Shown: positions 50,701 through 62,686, counted from the stretch's first letter. The stretch: 64,000 nt of DNA from Diphasiastrum complanatum (GCA_029204225.1 CM055105.1:49345227-49409226); one strand, 5' to 3'. A program made the numbers and translations. The notes: generated by a model not told the origin, from the sequence alone.

Positions 50701-52581
50701 CCTCCACCTAATCGGAAAAGACTACGTTTGTTGTTGGGCATGATGCACATAAAGGTGTATTTATTGGTGTTTCTATTTTCGAAAGATTGCATGTATCCCC
50801 ACTAGTATACATGTATATGATCTCAACTATTTAGCCATTTAGAAACAAGGTCATTAGTATATGATGGGAAGCTTTGCCTTACCCAAGGCATTTCAAATAG
50901 TACAAAAAAACTAAAATCAAAATTGCAATTTAGGAGATTCAAATAATATATTTTTTTTTGTTTCAATGCTCAAACTCACAAGTGACACATAAGCTTTTAG
51001 CAAATCTTCACAATAGCTTACCGCTATAGAGGTAAACTAAAAAGAATTCCATGAAATAACATTATGTGCACCCATAATGTCAAACCTTCTTAAAAGAAAT
51101 AGTAGTAAAGGATTAACTTGGTACATTACTAATGATAAAATCTTTCTTCAAAAATCGATGCAACAAGTGTCCCCTTGTAGCTCAGCCAACAACCTTTGAC
51201 AAAATCTAGGTAGAATCCTCTCACGATGCAATTTTTACTCAAATATTTGTATCTATAGTAAAAAAGACAAAAGGTAGATTTTGAGTCTTGCCAATGGCAT
51301 GACCTCACTTTGTCGTCACCTTGTGAATCTTAAAGTCCATATAGAAAATTTAAAAGCATATTACAGGTCATAAAATTGCCAATAAGAAAATTTAAGAGGA
51401 CATGAGATTCGATATAAAGTCAAAGTTGGCATATAAACAAATTCAAAATCGACCTCTTCGTCCTTTATGTTTGAGACACGATTTTCTAGTAACCTTTCCA
51501 TCAAGTTCAATGTCAACTCATCAATGGTTTAGCCTAACGGTCTAGCCATGTAGTTGTCACCTTTCATTTGTGAAAAAGTCACTAGAAAATCCATATCCCA
51601 ATATATAAAGCATCTGTACATTAGACAAAAAGGCTTTCTTGATACTTTTTTCGGTAAAAAAAATAGCCACCTAAGTAAGAGAAAATGCATCCATTTTTTA
51701 AAAGTTTCGTCTCTCAATTTTTTGCAATGGAGTACTAGCATCATTATGTACAATATTTATGATGTACATCCACATCTTTGCCGAGCCAAGAGGAGCCCAC
51801 ATGCAACAATCTTGATTTGAGCTTGTGCTTCATGCATGTGGTGACAACTCTTATCCAACTAGATCACTCCAGGGGTCTCAAACTAAGTTAATCTTCTAGA
51901 AACTAAAAAATGCAAGTGGATCAACTCTATAATGGTTTTTATCGTAAAGCTTGCATACAAGGTTATCATTTTAATGGTTGATGTCCAAAGCACACCACAT
52001 TTTGGTCTTTGACAATGATAGACGATTCTACCAGCTTCATTATGTACATTTTATACAAATTTGACATTCCATAGTACCAACCTGAGGATCACGAGGTTCG
52101 TGAACTCTCACTTTTTTTTATGGTTCCACTTCAATTCTAAGAATGCTCATATTTATGATTTTGACTTTAGTGACTTTCTTCCATTGACACTCTTACTTTC
52201 GAAAGTCGGCAAGGCCCAAAGCACAAGTGCCATGTTCAAGATCTAGAAACTACTAGTCAAAAATTCCCTTGAGTGCTCCTAATTCATCCCAATAAAGCCT
52301 TAAATCATGTAAGAGATTCCCTAGGTTATTCCTCATTCATCCCATGACACGAGGTCCCCCCTTCGTCCCACTAAAGCATTAAGCCATATGAAAGATTCCT
52401 TGGATGCTCCTATGAGAGGTCCTCCCATTTCATCCGAAGATTCTGGTAAATTTTCAAAAAGTCCGTGGAGTCCAAGAATGAAATGTCCATTTATGGGTAG
52501 TTTTATGATGTCATTAAAAAAATGCCAATCTATGCTCCACGTGGAATCATGAAAGATCATTGTGGCCTCATCGTCAAGATT

Positions 52582-52582
<1 letters not shown>
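50701..52582. other. AT-rich stretch without recognised gene
   Basis: No conserved motif found on either strand. Open frames are short and composition is AT-rich. Confidence 0.5.

Positions 52583-52647
<65 letters not shown>
52583..52647. repeat. (AG)n microsatellite, ~65 bp
   Basis: Pure AG repeats bounded by GATTT and ATAGATGG. Bases 52650-53188 hold no recognised gene. Confidence 0.95.
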
Positions 52648-52651
<4 letters not shown>

Positions 52652-53188
52652 TGGTCTTAATTGGTAAAAGATGGTAGGGAATGGGCTACATGTGATCTAT
52701 CTTTTCAATCACCTAGTTTTAAAATCAGTTTTTTGTTTTTTTCAAAGTTATTGGAGCGGCCTCCTTAGGAGGAATCTGTGCACCTTGTTTTTTTTGAGAA
52801 GGTGCATGTAATAAGAATTTAGTGCAAAACAAGGCTTAGAAAAAAGTAAAAATGTTGCCTCTTTGCCCCCCCAGCCCAGCTCCCCCCAAAAGTAGGGCAA
52901 AGACCTATCATTGGGTGGTCTAATCATAAAACCATGGAGGAGAGTATTCTCAGCGGCACCACAAAGGCTCTCCCTTGTCCGAGGGTGGTTGAGAGCTCTT
53001 GGATGGAGAGATGGTGGTGGAGCCTAGAGTTTCCACCACCCCTTGGTGAGAGCTGGACTAGCATGGCTTTGTGGGTGCACCTGGCTTTTCTTAAAATCAA
53101 TTCAGGGAATAGGCTCTTCCTAAAGTTATGCAAGGCCCAACCCACCAAATGAAAGCCCAAATAGATAATTATGTGCTTCATCAATGGG

Positions 53189-53730
53189 GCAGGGGCGTAC
53201 AAATTAGTCCCAAATATGTGCATTTGATTCTTCACAGAGAGCTCAGATTTTACTTCTGGATTGATTTCTTTCTCAAGCACACGCTTTTGACTGCATCATC
53301 TACTTACAGCTCTTACTGCTTCATGGGTCAGCTACATGATCAGGCAGGGACATACAGATTAGTCCCAAATATGTGTATTGCTTCTTCAAAGAGAGCTCAA
53401 ATTTTACTTCTGGATTGATTCCTTTCTCAAGCTCACGCTTTTGACTGCATCATCTCTAACTTACAGCTCTTACTGCTTCATGGGTCAGCTACATGATCAG
53501 GCAGGGACATACAGCTTAGTCCCAAATATGTGTATTGATTCTTCAAAGGGAGCTCAAATTCTACTGCTTCATCAGTCAGCTAATGATCAGGAATATACAG
53601 CTTAGTCCAAACTATGTGCATTGCTTCTTCCAAGGAGCTTAAATTCTTATTGCTTCATCAGTCAGCAAATAATCAGGAACAGACAGATTAGTCCAAAACA
53701 TGTGCATTGCTTCTTCAGAAACAGCTTCTC
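53189..53730. repeat. Degenerate tandem repeat upstream of the RING gene
   Basis: Five head-to-tail units: 53189-53343 (155 bp), 53344-53500 (157), 53501-53590 (90), 53591-53676 (86), and a partial from 53677. Each starts near ACAGATTAGTCC(C)AAA(T)ATGTG and ends GTCAGCTAATGATCAG or similar. The shorter units lack an internal ~65-bp piece (CTGGATTGATTC to TTACAGCTCTT). It ends about 210 bp before the RING ORF, so it may lie in the promoter or 5' UTR. Confidence 0.9.
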
Positions 53731-53945
53731 ATCTTTGAATGAATTGCAAATCCTTGTGTGGGTTTAGAAATTCTCTCCACATTCATCTATAACATTGTCA
53801 ATACATCTCTTTCAGGAGCTGGAAATATTGATCCATCGGACTCAGATACTCGGCAACATAAATTAGTGCAAAGAGCAGAAGCACTTCCCCTCTTGTCTAT
53901 TCATGTCCTCTCAATCTTTCCACCTTCATAGTTCCTGCCTGCAAA

Positions 53946-54392
53946 ATGTCTTTGCCAAATGAAGGTTCAACTGGGCAACAGAGATCCTTTCTTGCCCACA
54001 CAGTGAACTCCAAAATAATGATCTACGCAGTGGTGGCTCTGATGGCGGTGATTCTGTTTGTGTTGCTGCTCCACATGTATGGCAGATGGTTGTTGAGGAA
54101 TTCCAGGTCGAGATCAAATGGCGGCTGGGAAATGGATACAGGTGGGCTGAATAAATCAGTGCTGGAATTACTGCCCACTTTTGTGTACAGCAAGGAAGAT
54201 GGGAAGGGTGGAGCAGCTTTGGAGTGTTCGGTGTGTATCAGCGAGTTTCAGGAGAATGAGAGGGGACGAGTGCTCCCCAGATGCAAGCATAGCTTCCACA
54301 CTGCCTGCATTGACATGTGGCTTTTCAGTCACTCCACTTGCCCTCTTTGTAGAGCCACTGTTGTGAAAGATCAGCCACTTGCGAAAATTTAA
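53946..54392 (+). CDS. ATL-family RING-H2 E3 ubiquitin ligase
   Basis: Intronless 148-residue ORF. One transmembrane segment (about residues 24-46, IMIYAVVALMAVILFVLLLH) is followed by a basic RNSRSRS stretch, then the GLD-like motif GLNKSVLELLPTFVY (~68-82). The RING-H2 finger CSVC...C-K-H-S-F-H-x-x-C...CPLC occupies ~94-136, with eight zinc ligands in C-x2-C-x14-C-x1-H-x2-H-x2-C-x10-C-x2-C order and the W after the fifth-sixth ligands (CIDMW). This is the standard ATL layout: a membrane-anchored ligase that passes ubiquitin from an E2 to a target. The target is not predictable. It is short for the family, with almost no C-terminal tail. The tandem repeat lies just upstream. Confidence 0.95.
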   Translation: MSLPNEGSTGQQRSFLAHTVNSKIMIYAVVALMAVILFVLLLHMYGRWLLRNSRSRSNGGWEMDTGGLNKSVLELLPTFVYSKEDGKGGAALECSVCISEFQENERGRVLPRCKHSFHTACIDMWLFSHSTCPLCRATVVKDQPLAKI

Positions 54393-55225
54393 CATCCCAA
54401 TTTTAAGAAACGGGCGTCGCAACAGTTTGGTCGCAAGTCCAGTGGCTCTACCTAGGAGGCAACACGTCAATCTGATCATCAGCAAAAACATGAGCTGCCT
54501 TCTTCCAATGCACGCACAAGCGCCACCCCCCCCTCCCCCAAAGCGGCTTTTCTGCGTATTGAGGTTGGGCATGGGCCACAATAATTCGGATCATTCTGCA
54601 GTGAAGACAAGTCCTCCTACTCCCCCTAGCAAAGAACCACAAGCCCAATGTTTCATCTCAGATCCTTCACTGGGATCTTGAGAGCATGAGAGAGACGAAT
54701 AGCTGGCTCCTTGAACGGAAACCTTTCTTGCTCAAACTTGAGCTCTTCTTCCTGGAATTAATCGTGAAACTTTGTGCCTTTCAAAACATTTCTTTTTGCC
54801 GAGAGCTAATTACAGTGTCTCTGGGATTGAAAGCAGCAAACTTCGTATAAAAATAGTAGAGTATCAAAGTTTGTGAATAGTAGCCTGTCTTTGCTGCTTT
54901 GCTGTGAATCTCGAGCTTTATCCTTTGTGCTCAAAGCAGGCTGTTTCGGTTCACCTTTGTTATTGAATCTTGAGAACTGGATAACTGATGTGCTAAGGAT
55001 AATCTGTTTGCAGATCCACGTAGCTGCTTTTAAACTGACAAAGCACAAAATAGAAGTAGTAATTTAATCTGGCAACGATACATGTCCTAATTATGCTTCT
55101 TAAAAGAACAGCTTGATAGTACCAACTTATAAATGAGATGGATTACTCTATGAAGCAGATGACGATGGTTAGTTTGGTGCTGTATATTGCCTCCCCCTTT
55201 TGGGTTGTCCAGATCTAATATAGTC

Positions 55226-55230
<5 letters not shown>
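54393..55230 (+). other. Downstream flank of the RING gene
   Basis: Probably includes the 3' UTR. No further protein motif; open frames here are not conserved. Confidence 0.5.
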
Positions 55231-55273
<43 letters not shown>

Positions 55274-55796
55274 GAGAGATCTTGCCTTTTCGGACTTACC
55301 AAGGCAATCTTTAGCGTCATAAGTACTTGGGTGGCATTATGTAACAAATATGCTACAAATGAGATCCTTTTTAATGTTCAAAGCACCATTGCATCAAAAA
55401 ATGAGATCTTTATTGATATCTTTAGATTGCATTGTTACTATTGTTTCACATAGAAAAACAACATTCATTCATTTCATCATTCATGATTTAGACAAGGTGA
55501 TTGAAAGCTCCACTAGAAACCATTATGTGGTGACATAAATTATGGTATTTTGCAATGTGAACGTCCACATGTATTCAAGAATATTACGTATCACTATGAG
55601 TTGAAAATCTCAATCCAAGCACAGAAGAGAAAAAATCAGTCATTATAGTGGAAATAAAGATATAACAATGAAATACATCGGTGGATGGAATGATGATGGA
55701 AAATACTGGCTGTCAAAAGACATTTGGATAAGGTAGCCCAAAGATAGAGACAAGTAATTAATCAGATTAAGGATAAGTAAAACGATGGTTCCGATT
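55231..55796 (+). repeat. (CT)n-headed dispersed repeat, copy 2
   Basis: (CT)n 55231-55269, then the same body as 41945-42482, to CCGATT at 55796. It directly precedes a copia gag remnant. Confidence 0.92.
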
Positions 55797-56718
55797 GAAG
55801 ACGAAGTTGCATACATTGCGGATGGATGATGATGCAACTATTGCCGATCACATACTGAATATCAAAGAGATTCGTGACCAATTAGCATCAGTTGGAGAGC
55901 GAGTACAAGATCGTGAGATCATGCAATTGACATTGAAGAGGCTGAGTGAGTCACATCATATGTTTGTGACAAGTATAGCCACAACAGAAAATCTTCCAAC
56001 CTATGAAGAACTAGGTGGATTGCTTTTGCAGGAAGAGCAACGTCAAGAGAACTTGAATCATCATAACAGGGGCTATGATCAAGCTCTTGCAGTTAGAGGA
56101 CGAGGTGAAAGATTTGGCCGTGGAAGGTATCAATCGAGAGGAGGAAACTCAAGCCGGGGATTATTTCAACAATTTCATGAGCAAGTCAATGATAGTCCGA
56201 ATCGAGGCAATTTGAATCAAGGCCGAGGTCAAGGACGCGACTATTCAAGACAAAATAAACTTGGAAATTGTAGGTACTGCAACAAACCTGGCCATTGGGA
56301 GCGTGAATGCTTCAAGAAACAAAAGGAGATGGAACAAAGAAAAGACAAATGGCAAGCGGGAAATTATGCTGATCAACATCAATTTGATGACTATTATTAT
56401 GAAGACAATTATACTGATCAATATCAATACGATGATGATCAATATGAAGATGATACAGGTGAGAGTTCAAAATTGTTCATTACAGCATTAATGACAAGTG
56501 ATGAAGCCAAGGATACCTGGTACATTGATAGTGGTGCCTCCAAGCACATGACTTCAAGGAAAGAGTGGTTTTCAGAACTCACGGAAACTGACAATGGTGA
56601 TGAAGTTGGACAAGTTGATGACAAATTGCTATCTGTTAAAGGAGTTGGAGTGGTACCAGTGAAGTTAGCCAGCAAGAAGATAAAGCGGATAAGCAATGTG
56701 CAATATTATCTGGCTTAG
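55797..56718 (+). pseudogene. Copia gag-protease
   Basis: UBN2-type gag core with YEELGGLLLQEEQRQEN, an RGRG-rich stretch, the zinc knuckle CRYCNKPGHWERECFK, an acidic Y/D-rich spacer, and the protease active site WYIDSGASKHMTSRKEW. It ends at a TAG after ISNVQYYLA. The gag N-terminus is missing. Confidence 0.92.
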
Positions 56719-56744
56719 CTAACAATCTACTATATGTTGGGACG

Positions 56745-57752
56745 ATGGCTGATCAACAACTCAAGGTTGAGTTTGACAGCGACAAATGTCTCATCAAGGA
56801 CATCAATAATCACTACAAAGTGATTGCTATAGGAGCTAGAGTCAACGGGAATCGACTCTACAAATTGAATGCGAGATCTTTTATTCAAGCTATGGTAAGC
56901 ACTGTTGATAGTCGAAGTGACCTTTGGCATTAAAGGTTTGGTCATATTAGTGCTCAAAGCTTGCAAATCCTTAAAAGAGGTAATCTAGTTGTTGGATTGC
57001 CTGATATCTCTTTTGAAGGAAAAATTTGTGAGGGTTGCATTTTGGGAAAACAACATAGAGAGAGATGTCCCAAAGATGAAGCAAGAAGAGCCAAGGGCAT
57101 TCTTGATCTTGTTTATAGTGATCTATGTGGACCAATACAAACTAGTTCCATTAGTGGTTGTTACTATTTCATCACATTCATTGATGACTGTAGTAGACAT
57201 ATCTGGATTTATTTCATAAGCAAGAAATCAGATGCTTTTGTCAAGTTTAGAGAGTTCAAGGCTTTAGTTGAAAAACAAACAAGTTGTTATGTTAAGACCC
57301 TCAGATCAGATGGTGGCAGTGAGTATTTTTCAACAGAGTTTATAAATTTTTTCAAGGATTAGGGGATCAAGAGACAAACTACTGCACCCTGTTCACCACA
57401 ACAGAATGGAGTTGCAGAACGGAAAAACAGATCCATTGTAGAGATGTCTAGGGCAATGCTTAAGAGCAAGGGTTTGCCAAATACTTTTTGGGTAGAAGCA
57501 TGCAACACAGCTACTCATATCTTGAATTGGTGTCCTACGAAGTTTGTGGAGGGTAAGTCGCCTTACGAAACTTTTACTGGAAATAAACCTATTGTTTCTC
57601 ATTTACGAGTATTTGGTTGTGATGTTTACGCTCATGTGCCTGATGAAAACGAAAGAAGTTGGATGCAAAAGCTGTTAAGTGTATTTTCCTTGGATATGAT
57701 GAAAGAGCCAAAGCATACAGGATGTATGACACAAATGCACAAAAGATCATGA
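56745..57752 (+). pseudogene. Copia integrase
   Basis: A pre-integrase finger (RFGHISAQSL...CEGCILGKQHRERCP) is followed by the integrase core: DLVYSDLCGPIQTSS, FIDDCSRHIWIYF, LRSDGGSEYFSTEF, a stop at about 57361, then QQNGVAERKNRSIVE and LRVFGCDVYAHVPDENE. The D-D-E residues are present but stops break the frame. Confidence 0.92.
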
Positions 57753-58045
57753 TTTCCAGAGATGCTACTTTTGATGAGATGGGTCAAAATGACCAAATAA
57801 AATTGACAATTGATTCCTTTGATGATAAAGCTAAAGTACAGGTGAAGAAAGAAGTTGATGTCAATATGGAAGAGCCAATGGAAAAAGACAGGGTTAATAA
57901 TGAGACTCCTAGGAGAGTGCCTAAGTGGTACTTCTCGATAACAAGTGATGCTAATAAAGGAGATACTCCAGAATCAAGTGAGCAGGGAGAGCTTAGAAGA
58001 TCAAGTAGAAATCAAAAACCTCCTGCAAGAGTAGAGAGAATCTAG
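57659..58045 (+). pseudogene. Copia integrase C-terminal region and linker
   Basis: Reads DAKAVKCIFLGYDERAKAYR and MISRDATFDEM, then an acidic linker with PRRVPKWYFSITSD and RRSSRNQKPPARVERI. A one-base shift from the integrase frame. Confidence 0.88.
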
Positions 58046-58050
58046 CTCTG

Positions 58051-58986
58051 ATGGGCTCTGTGCTCAAGGCTCAAGAACCAAATACTTTTGATGAAGCAAA
58101 GGAGCACAAGGAGTGGCGTGCAGCTATGGAAACAGAAATGGAAGCCATATCGAAAAATAGGATGTGGAATTTGGTTGAGCTACCTGATGGAAGAAGCCTA
58201 TCACTTGCAAATAGATTTATAAGATCAAATATGGAGCAGATGGGCAACTCAACAAGTACAAAGCACGGTTGGTTGCAAGAGGATTTGAGCAACAAGAAGG
58301 TATTGATTTTGAGGAAACCTTTGCACCCGTAGCTAAGATGGTGACTATACGTTCTATCATTGCTATTTCTGCTTTCTATGGTTGGAAGATCCAGCAAATG
58401 GACGTTAAATATGCTTTTCTTAATGGAGTGCTGGATGAAGAGGTGTACTTAGCACAACCTCAAGGATTTGTTGAGCCAAGGAGAGAGCATCTCGTTTGTA
58501 AGCTCAACAAAGCAATTTATGGATTGAAGCAAGCACCACGTGCGTGGTACTCTTGCATTGATGAACACTTTAAGCGAAGGAGAATGGTAAAAAGTGATGC
58601 TGATCCTAATCTTTACATTCTAAGGCAAGATTCAGATATAGTGTTCATTGTGTTGTACGTGGATGATTTGATTATTACAAGAAGTAATGAGAGCTTAATT
58701 GATAAAATCAAATCAGATCTTTCCAATGCTTATAACATGAGCGATCTAGGATTGATGCACTATTGTCTTGGCATTGAAGTATGGCAAAATGAAGACATGG
58801 TCTTTCTTACACAAAACAAATATGCATGAGATTTGCTTTATAAGTTCAATATGCAGGATTGTAAGCCTTTGATTACACCTATGGATGTCAACATGAAGCT
58901 TATTGCATATGATGAATCTGAGAAAGTGGATGCGTATTTGTATAGACAGCTGGTGGGTAGTTTGATTTATTTGACACACACACGAG
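58051..58986 (+). pseudogene. Copia reverse transcriptase
   Basis: Reads WRAAMETEMEAISKNRMWNL, a frameshift near 58200, then KARLVARGFEQQEGIDFEET (the opening from 58258), MDVKYAFLNGVLDEEVYLAQ, LNKAIYGLKQAPRAWYSCID and the catalytic VLYVDDLIITRS. A stop follows TQNKYA at about 58829. Confidence 0.92.
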
Positions 58987-60217
58987 CACCTTGATCATAA
59001 GGAAACTTCTCATCAAGCTCTCTACAACAACAAAGAGAAGCCAAAGAAGCAGTTCAAGCCTAAGAGGGAGTCAGATCGAAGGCAGAATGAAGATAAGCAA
59101 ACAGAAGGAGGCAGTAAAGGTAGTTGAAAAAACGTTGAGCATTAGTTGATCAATGATCATGGCGGTTTCCATGAGCATCAATGGACTTTCCATAGCCATT
59201 TCTCTCAGCCATGAGGTGCCGTATTGGTCTGTCATTTGAGAATCCTATTAACAGATACAAAAGAAAGGTGTGCTCAGAATGCATATAAGGACATATGCGA
59301 GTCAGCGCTCAGAGTCATTCTAGTGATGGTTCTGCTCTTAGATAGAGACTCAGAAGTTCTCCTCATCCCCATCCATGGAACAGATCTCTTTGCTTCATGA
59401 GCAAAACTGTGGCTCTCACCTCCGATTTAGCCAGTCGTATCATCATCCCCAGCCATGGAACTAATGGAGCGTTCAATCCTTTGCTCGACCTACAACGCGA
59501 CCAGAATACTGACCTGTAGTTCTTCTTGTGTATGGTAAATGATCCATCCGGAACTCTAAGAGTTAGCCCATACAGAAGGAAGCATGAACTGAATTATAAA
59601 TAACATTCACACAAATGTGCCTCTTGCTCTCAGCACACTTGTTTATATAAACAAAGCAAGTGCTACACACTCTGATTACACACACGGTGTGTTTACGCAA
59701 TAACAATCAGAGTTGCGCAGCAGAAGCTATGCTCCCAACTCACACACTACACTCCATAGACAAAGTGCCCAATGTAGCACCTGTAATTATTCTGAGTTCT
59801 TCTATCTCCCTAAATTAGGACATGGTGACAACAATTACTATCTACTGGTAGCTCCAAAAATCAGGTGGATTTTACCTAATATGATAGTTGCTGATTTCCA
59901 ATATTTGCGAGCATCATTAAAGCTTTGATCCAGGCTCGTTGCTGCCATTGGGCCTTCTTTCGCCTTTGATTGTCGTTCGCATCTGTGATCCAAAAATAGA
60001 GCATTCAGAGCATTGTAGCTGATCTGGATTTGTTATTAGGGCGTAGGTAGACTCCTCATTCAAAAAGAAATAGAACAGCCGAATAGTGAGGAGAACATCA
60101 CCATAACAGCAATTTTGGAGATAAAACAGTCAATCAGTGCATGATTCAAAGGTTCTCAAATTTCTGCATGAATAATATTAGTGTGCCACATAGTTAAACT
60201 TCTTGCAATGAATGCTT

Positions 60218-60220
<3 letters not shown>
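58987..60220. other. No recognised gene
   Basis: A short K/Q-rich open stretch (KPKKQFKPKRESDRRQNED near 59040) may be a retroelement gag trace, but the evidence is weak. The rest shows no motif. Confidence 0.4.

Positions 60221-60266
<46 letters not shown>
60221..60266. repeat. (GA)n microsatellite abutting the 14-3-3 fragment
   Basis: About 46 bp of GA repeats. On the minus strand it follows directly after the 14-3-3 coding fragment as (TC)n. Confidence 0.95.
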
Positions 60267-60269
<3 letters not shown>

Positions 60270-60480
60270 TCAAGCAACTTGAGGATTCCGTCACATATTG
60301 TCACATATTTCGCTCAACCTTGGCGCGATACTCTTTGATCAGCTTCACATGCTTTTTCTTTCGCTTGCTCTCCTCCTTCTGCTCAACCAAGGAGATGATG
60401 CGCCAGGAGGCCTTGTGAGCACCGATCACGTTCTTGTAAGCCACGTAGAAGAGCTTGCACTCTTCTACTGTGAGATGGAG
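60267..60480 (-). pseudogene. 14-3-3 protein fragment (pseudogene)
   Basis: Minus strand reads [35 protein letters not shown], then [13 protein letters not shown] and, after a 10-bp tandem duplication that shifts the frame (ATATGTGACA repeated near 60290-60310), ICDGILKLLD. These are consecutive parts of the 14-3-3 N-terminal half (helices C and D region), whose function is binding phosphoserine peptides. The first residues and the whole C-terminal half are missing. The usual GARR reads GAHK, so one phosphate-contact arginine is replaced. A contiguous coding stretch with no intron and an adjoining (TC)n suggests a retro-copied or captured fragment. Confidence 0.88.
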
Positions 60481-60639
60481 TAGCAGGGGGAGAGAGAGAG
60501 ATGGAGATGGGAGGGCGAGAGAGATGGAGCAGGAGAGAGCGATGGAGGCAGACTGGAGGGCTAGAGGGGAGGGAGAGAGAAGGAGAAGAGAGAGCGAAAT
60601 TTGATTTAGAGGGAGGGAAGGAGTGGGGGAGGACGCATA

Positions 60640-60805
60640 CATGCATTGGTGAAGGATGTATGCATGGGGCATCCTCCTCCCATGCATGCATATAAAACTT
60701 TTAGTTAGTTTTTTGAAAAAGTGCATAGTGTAGGAGGATGCACCCATGCAACCATACATGCATCCTCCTACCCCATGCATATGCACAAATGTGACACACA
60801 AATAT

Positions 60806-60856
<51 letters not shown>

Positions 60857-61690
60857 CACACACACACAGACACATACATACATATGTATATCTATATTTA
60901 TATATATGTATATATGTATATATATATCTATCTATCTATCTATATATATATATATATATATATATACATACATACATACATACATGTACATATAGATATA
61001 GATATAGATATACATATAGATATACATGTGCATATACATATATATATATACATGTACATATAGACATAGATATATATATATATATATATATTTAAACTTA
61101 TGTACACTTTTGCGCATGTGTATGGGTGCACCATGCATGCTCCTCCCCTCACCCATGGATGAGCTTTTTCTAACTAAAAAACTTGAGGAGGAGGATACAT
61201 GTATGGGGAAAAGGATGCATGGCCCTTCTTCCCATGCATGCATCTAAGGGGCCCACTCCAAATTCAAATTATCCTTTACCAACACACATAGTGTTTTGAA
61301 GTGCATGTACATACTTTTATGGTGAAAGGTGTTAAACAAATAAGACTTTCATTATCAAAATTTTGAAAGGTTTTCTAAGAATTTTTTTAATTATCATACT
61401 TTTCAAGAGAAAGGTTGAAATAAAAATACATTTCTATGAAAATCGACCTCCATTGTCTATCAACGACGAACACTCTTTACTAGTATATATATATATATAT
61501 ATATATATAACTATTTGTGTGCATGTGATGCGCATATGTATGGGATAGGAGGATGCATCTATGGTTGCATGGGTGCATCCTCCTGCCCCATGCACTTTTA
61601 AAAAAAATTAACTAAAATTTTTACATGTATGCACGGGAGGAAGATGTATGCATCCTGCCCCATGCATACACATTGCTCAGCACATCACAT
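60640..61690. repeat. GCATGC-rich repeats in inverted layout around AT microsatellites
   Basis: Three copies of a ~140-bp unit: A at about 60655-60795 on the plus strand, B at about 61100-61250 and C at about 61520-61675 inverted. They share GGAGGATGCA, CCCATGCATG and a TTTTAGTTA-A/T-rich core. Each unit's AT-rich edge faces an (AT)n tract (60810-60850, 60890-61095, 61483-61509). The A and C copies are the most alike. Confidence 0.75.
60810..61095. repeat. AT-rich microsatellite block
   Basis: (TA)n with GTATA, TCTA and CATA variants. Long YIYI open frames in all frames are artefacts of this repeat. Confidence 0.95.
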
Positions 61691-62636
61691 CTTAATTCAA
61701 ACGGAGCCCGCTCTTTCTCTCTTAGCACATCATAATTCAAATGGAGCCTGCCCCCATTTCTCTCTCTCAATCACGAGGAAAGGGTGGATCGATTCTTTCT
61801 CTCTCTCTCTCTCTCTCGATCGGGACTGTGGCGCCAAGGGGCAAGCACACACGTCTCTATCTCTGGATCGCGAGGAAGGGGTGATCGCGACTGTGGCAGC
61901 AAGGGGCGGGCAGGCATGCGGGGAGAGAGAGAGAGACGGACGGACGAAGGTGGTTCTGGTTGGGAGCATTGAAGCATTACTAGGAATGGAATATCTCTGA
62001 GGCAAAGCTAGCATTTCAGAGGAGGATGTCGAAGGAGAAGCAATGGAGTCTGAAGAGGATGTTGGACGAGCAAGGGTACGGGTAGGTGCACCCCCTTTCC
62101 TATTCCTGGTCATGGTTCACAAACCCTTGACCAATCTTTTCAATGAGAAAATTCTATAGCGGATCTCCAAGCAGGCAGCAGAGCGCCAGTAGGAGCACCT
62201 CCACAATAGGCACAACTTCTCTGGACAAGGATCAACGTAGGTCTACAGCAAGTAGCAGTGTAGCATTTGCATAAGGCAATAGCAAGTAGCAACATAGCAT
62301 CTGCATCAAAGCCAGGGCGCTCCACCATCGCGCTCAGGAAGTAGCACACCATCACACCATCGTGCTCAGGAGGCAGGGCGCACGCGAGAGAGAGAGAGAG
62401 AGAGAAAGAAAGAAAAAAGGTGGCCACGTTCATGTCATATATGAATATTGCTCGTGTCATCTATGAATATTGCCACGTTCTAGTCATCTTCATTCCAACA
62501 GTACTGTATAATGTTCCAAATAGATCTATGATTCACAATAATATAATTTGTAGGGTTTGATAGGCTTTTTAGAAGGCCAAGAATAGACTGTAAATTAGAT
62601 TCACAAACTGTCTTGGCCTGGCTAGCCCCCACCGCC

Positions 62637-62639
<3 letters not shown>
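61691..62639. other. No recognised gene
   Basis: A short imperfect duplication lies at 61680-61770 (AGCACATCA...AATTCAAA...GGAGCC). Short GA/CT runs occur near 61795-61820 and 62385-62405. Nothing coding is recognised. Confidence 0.5.
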
Positions 62640-62672
<33 letters not shown>

Positions 62673-62686
62673 TCTCTCTCTCTCTG
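62640..62686. repeat. Compound (GT)n(CT)n microsatellite
   Basis: About 32 bp of GT followed by CT repeats, then GGCCAGGCCATGCTGGCC and another CT run (62707-62724). Confidence 0.93.

Larger units (their letters stand above)
55797..58986 (+). mobile_element. Ty1/copia element, decayed, 5' and 3' truncated
   Basis: Plus strand: gag core LHTLRMDDDATIADHI, zinc knuckle, protease, integrase and RT, ending in the RT-RNase H connection YLYRQLVGSLIYLTHT at about 58980. Stops near 56718, 56932, 57361 and 58829 and frameshifts near 57650 and 58200 are seen. No LTR, primer site or RNase H was recognised. The dispersed repeat abuts its 5' edge. Confidence 0.93.

Noticed and set aside
50701-52582. Possible continuation of the gypsy element
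   Set aside because: No RNase H or integrase motif could be found in any frame.
52934-53152. 72-residue open frame rich in W and P
   Set aside because: No family match by eye and no splice or start context; composition follows the local sequence.
53189-53730. CRISPR-like array
   Set aside because: Units are head-to-tail without unique spacers, and the genome is eukaryotic; it is a plain tandem repeat.
54379-54681. Open frames after the RING gene on both strands
   Set aside because: They overlap the likely 3' UTR and have no conserved motif.
60721-61243. YIYIYI-rich open frames on both strands
   Set aside because: Produced by the AT microsatellite block, with no conserved sequence.
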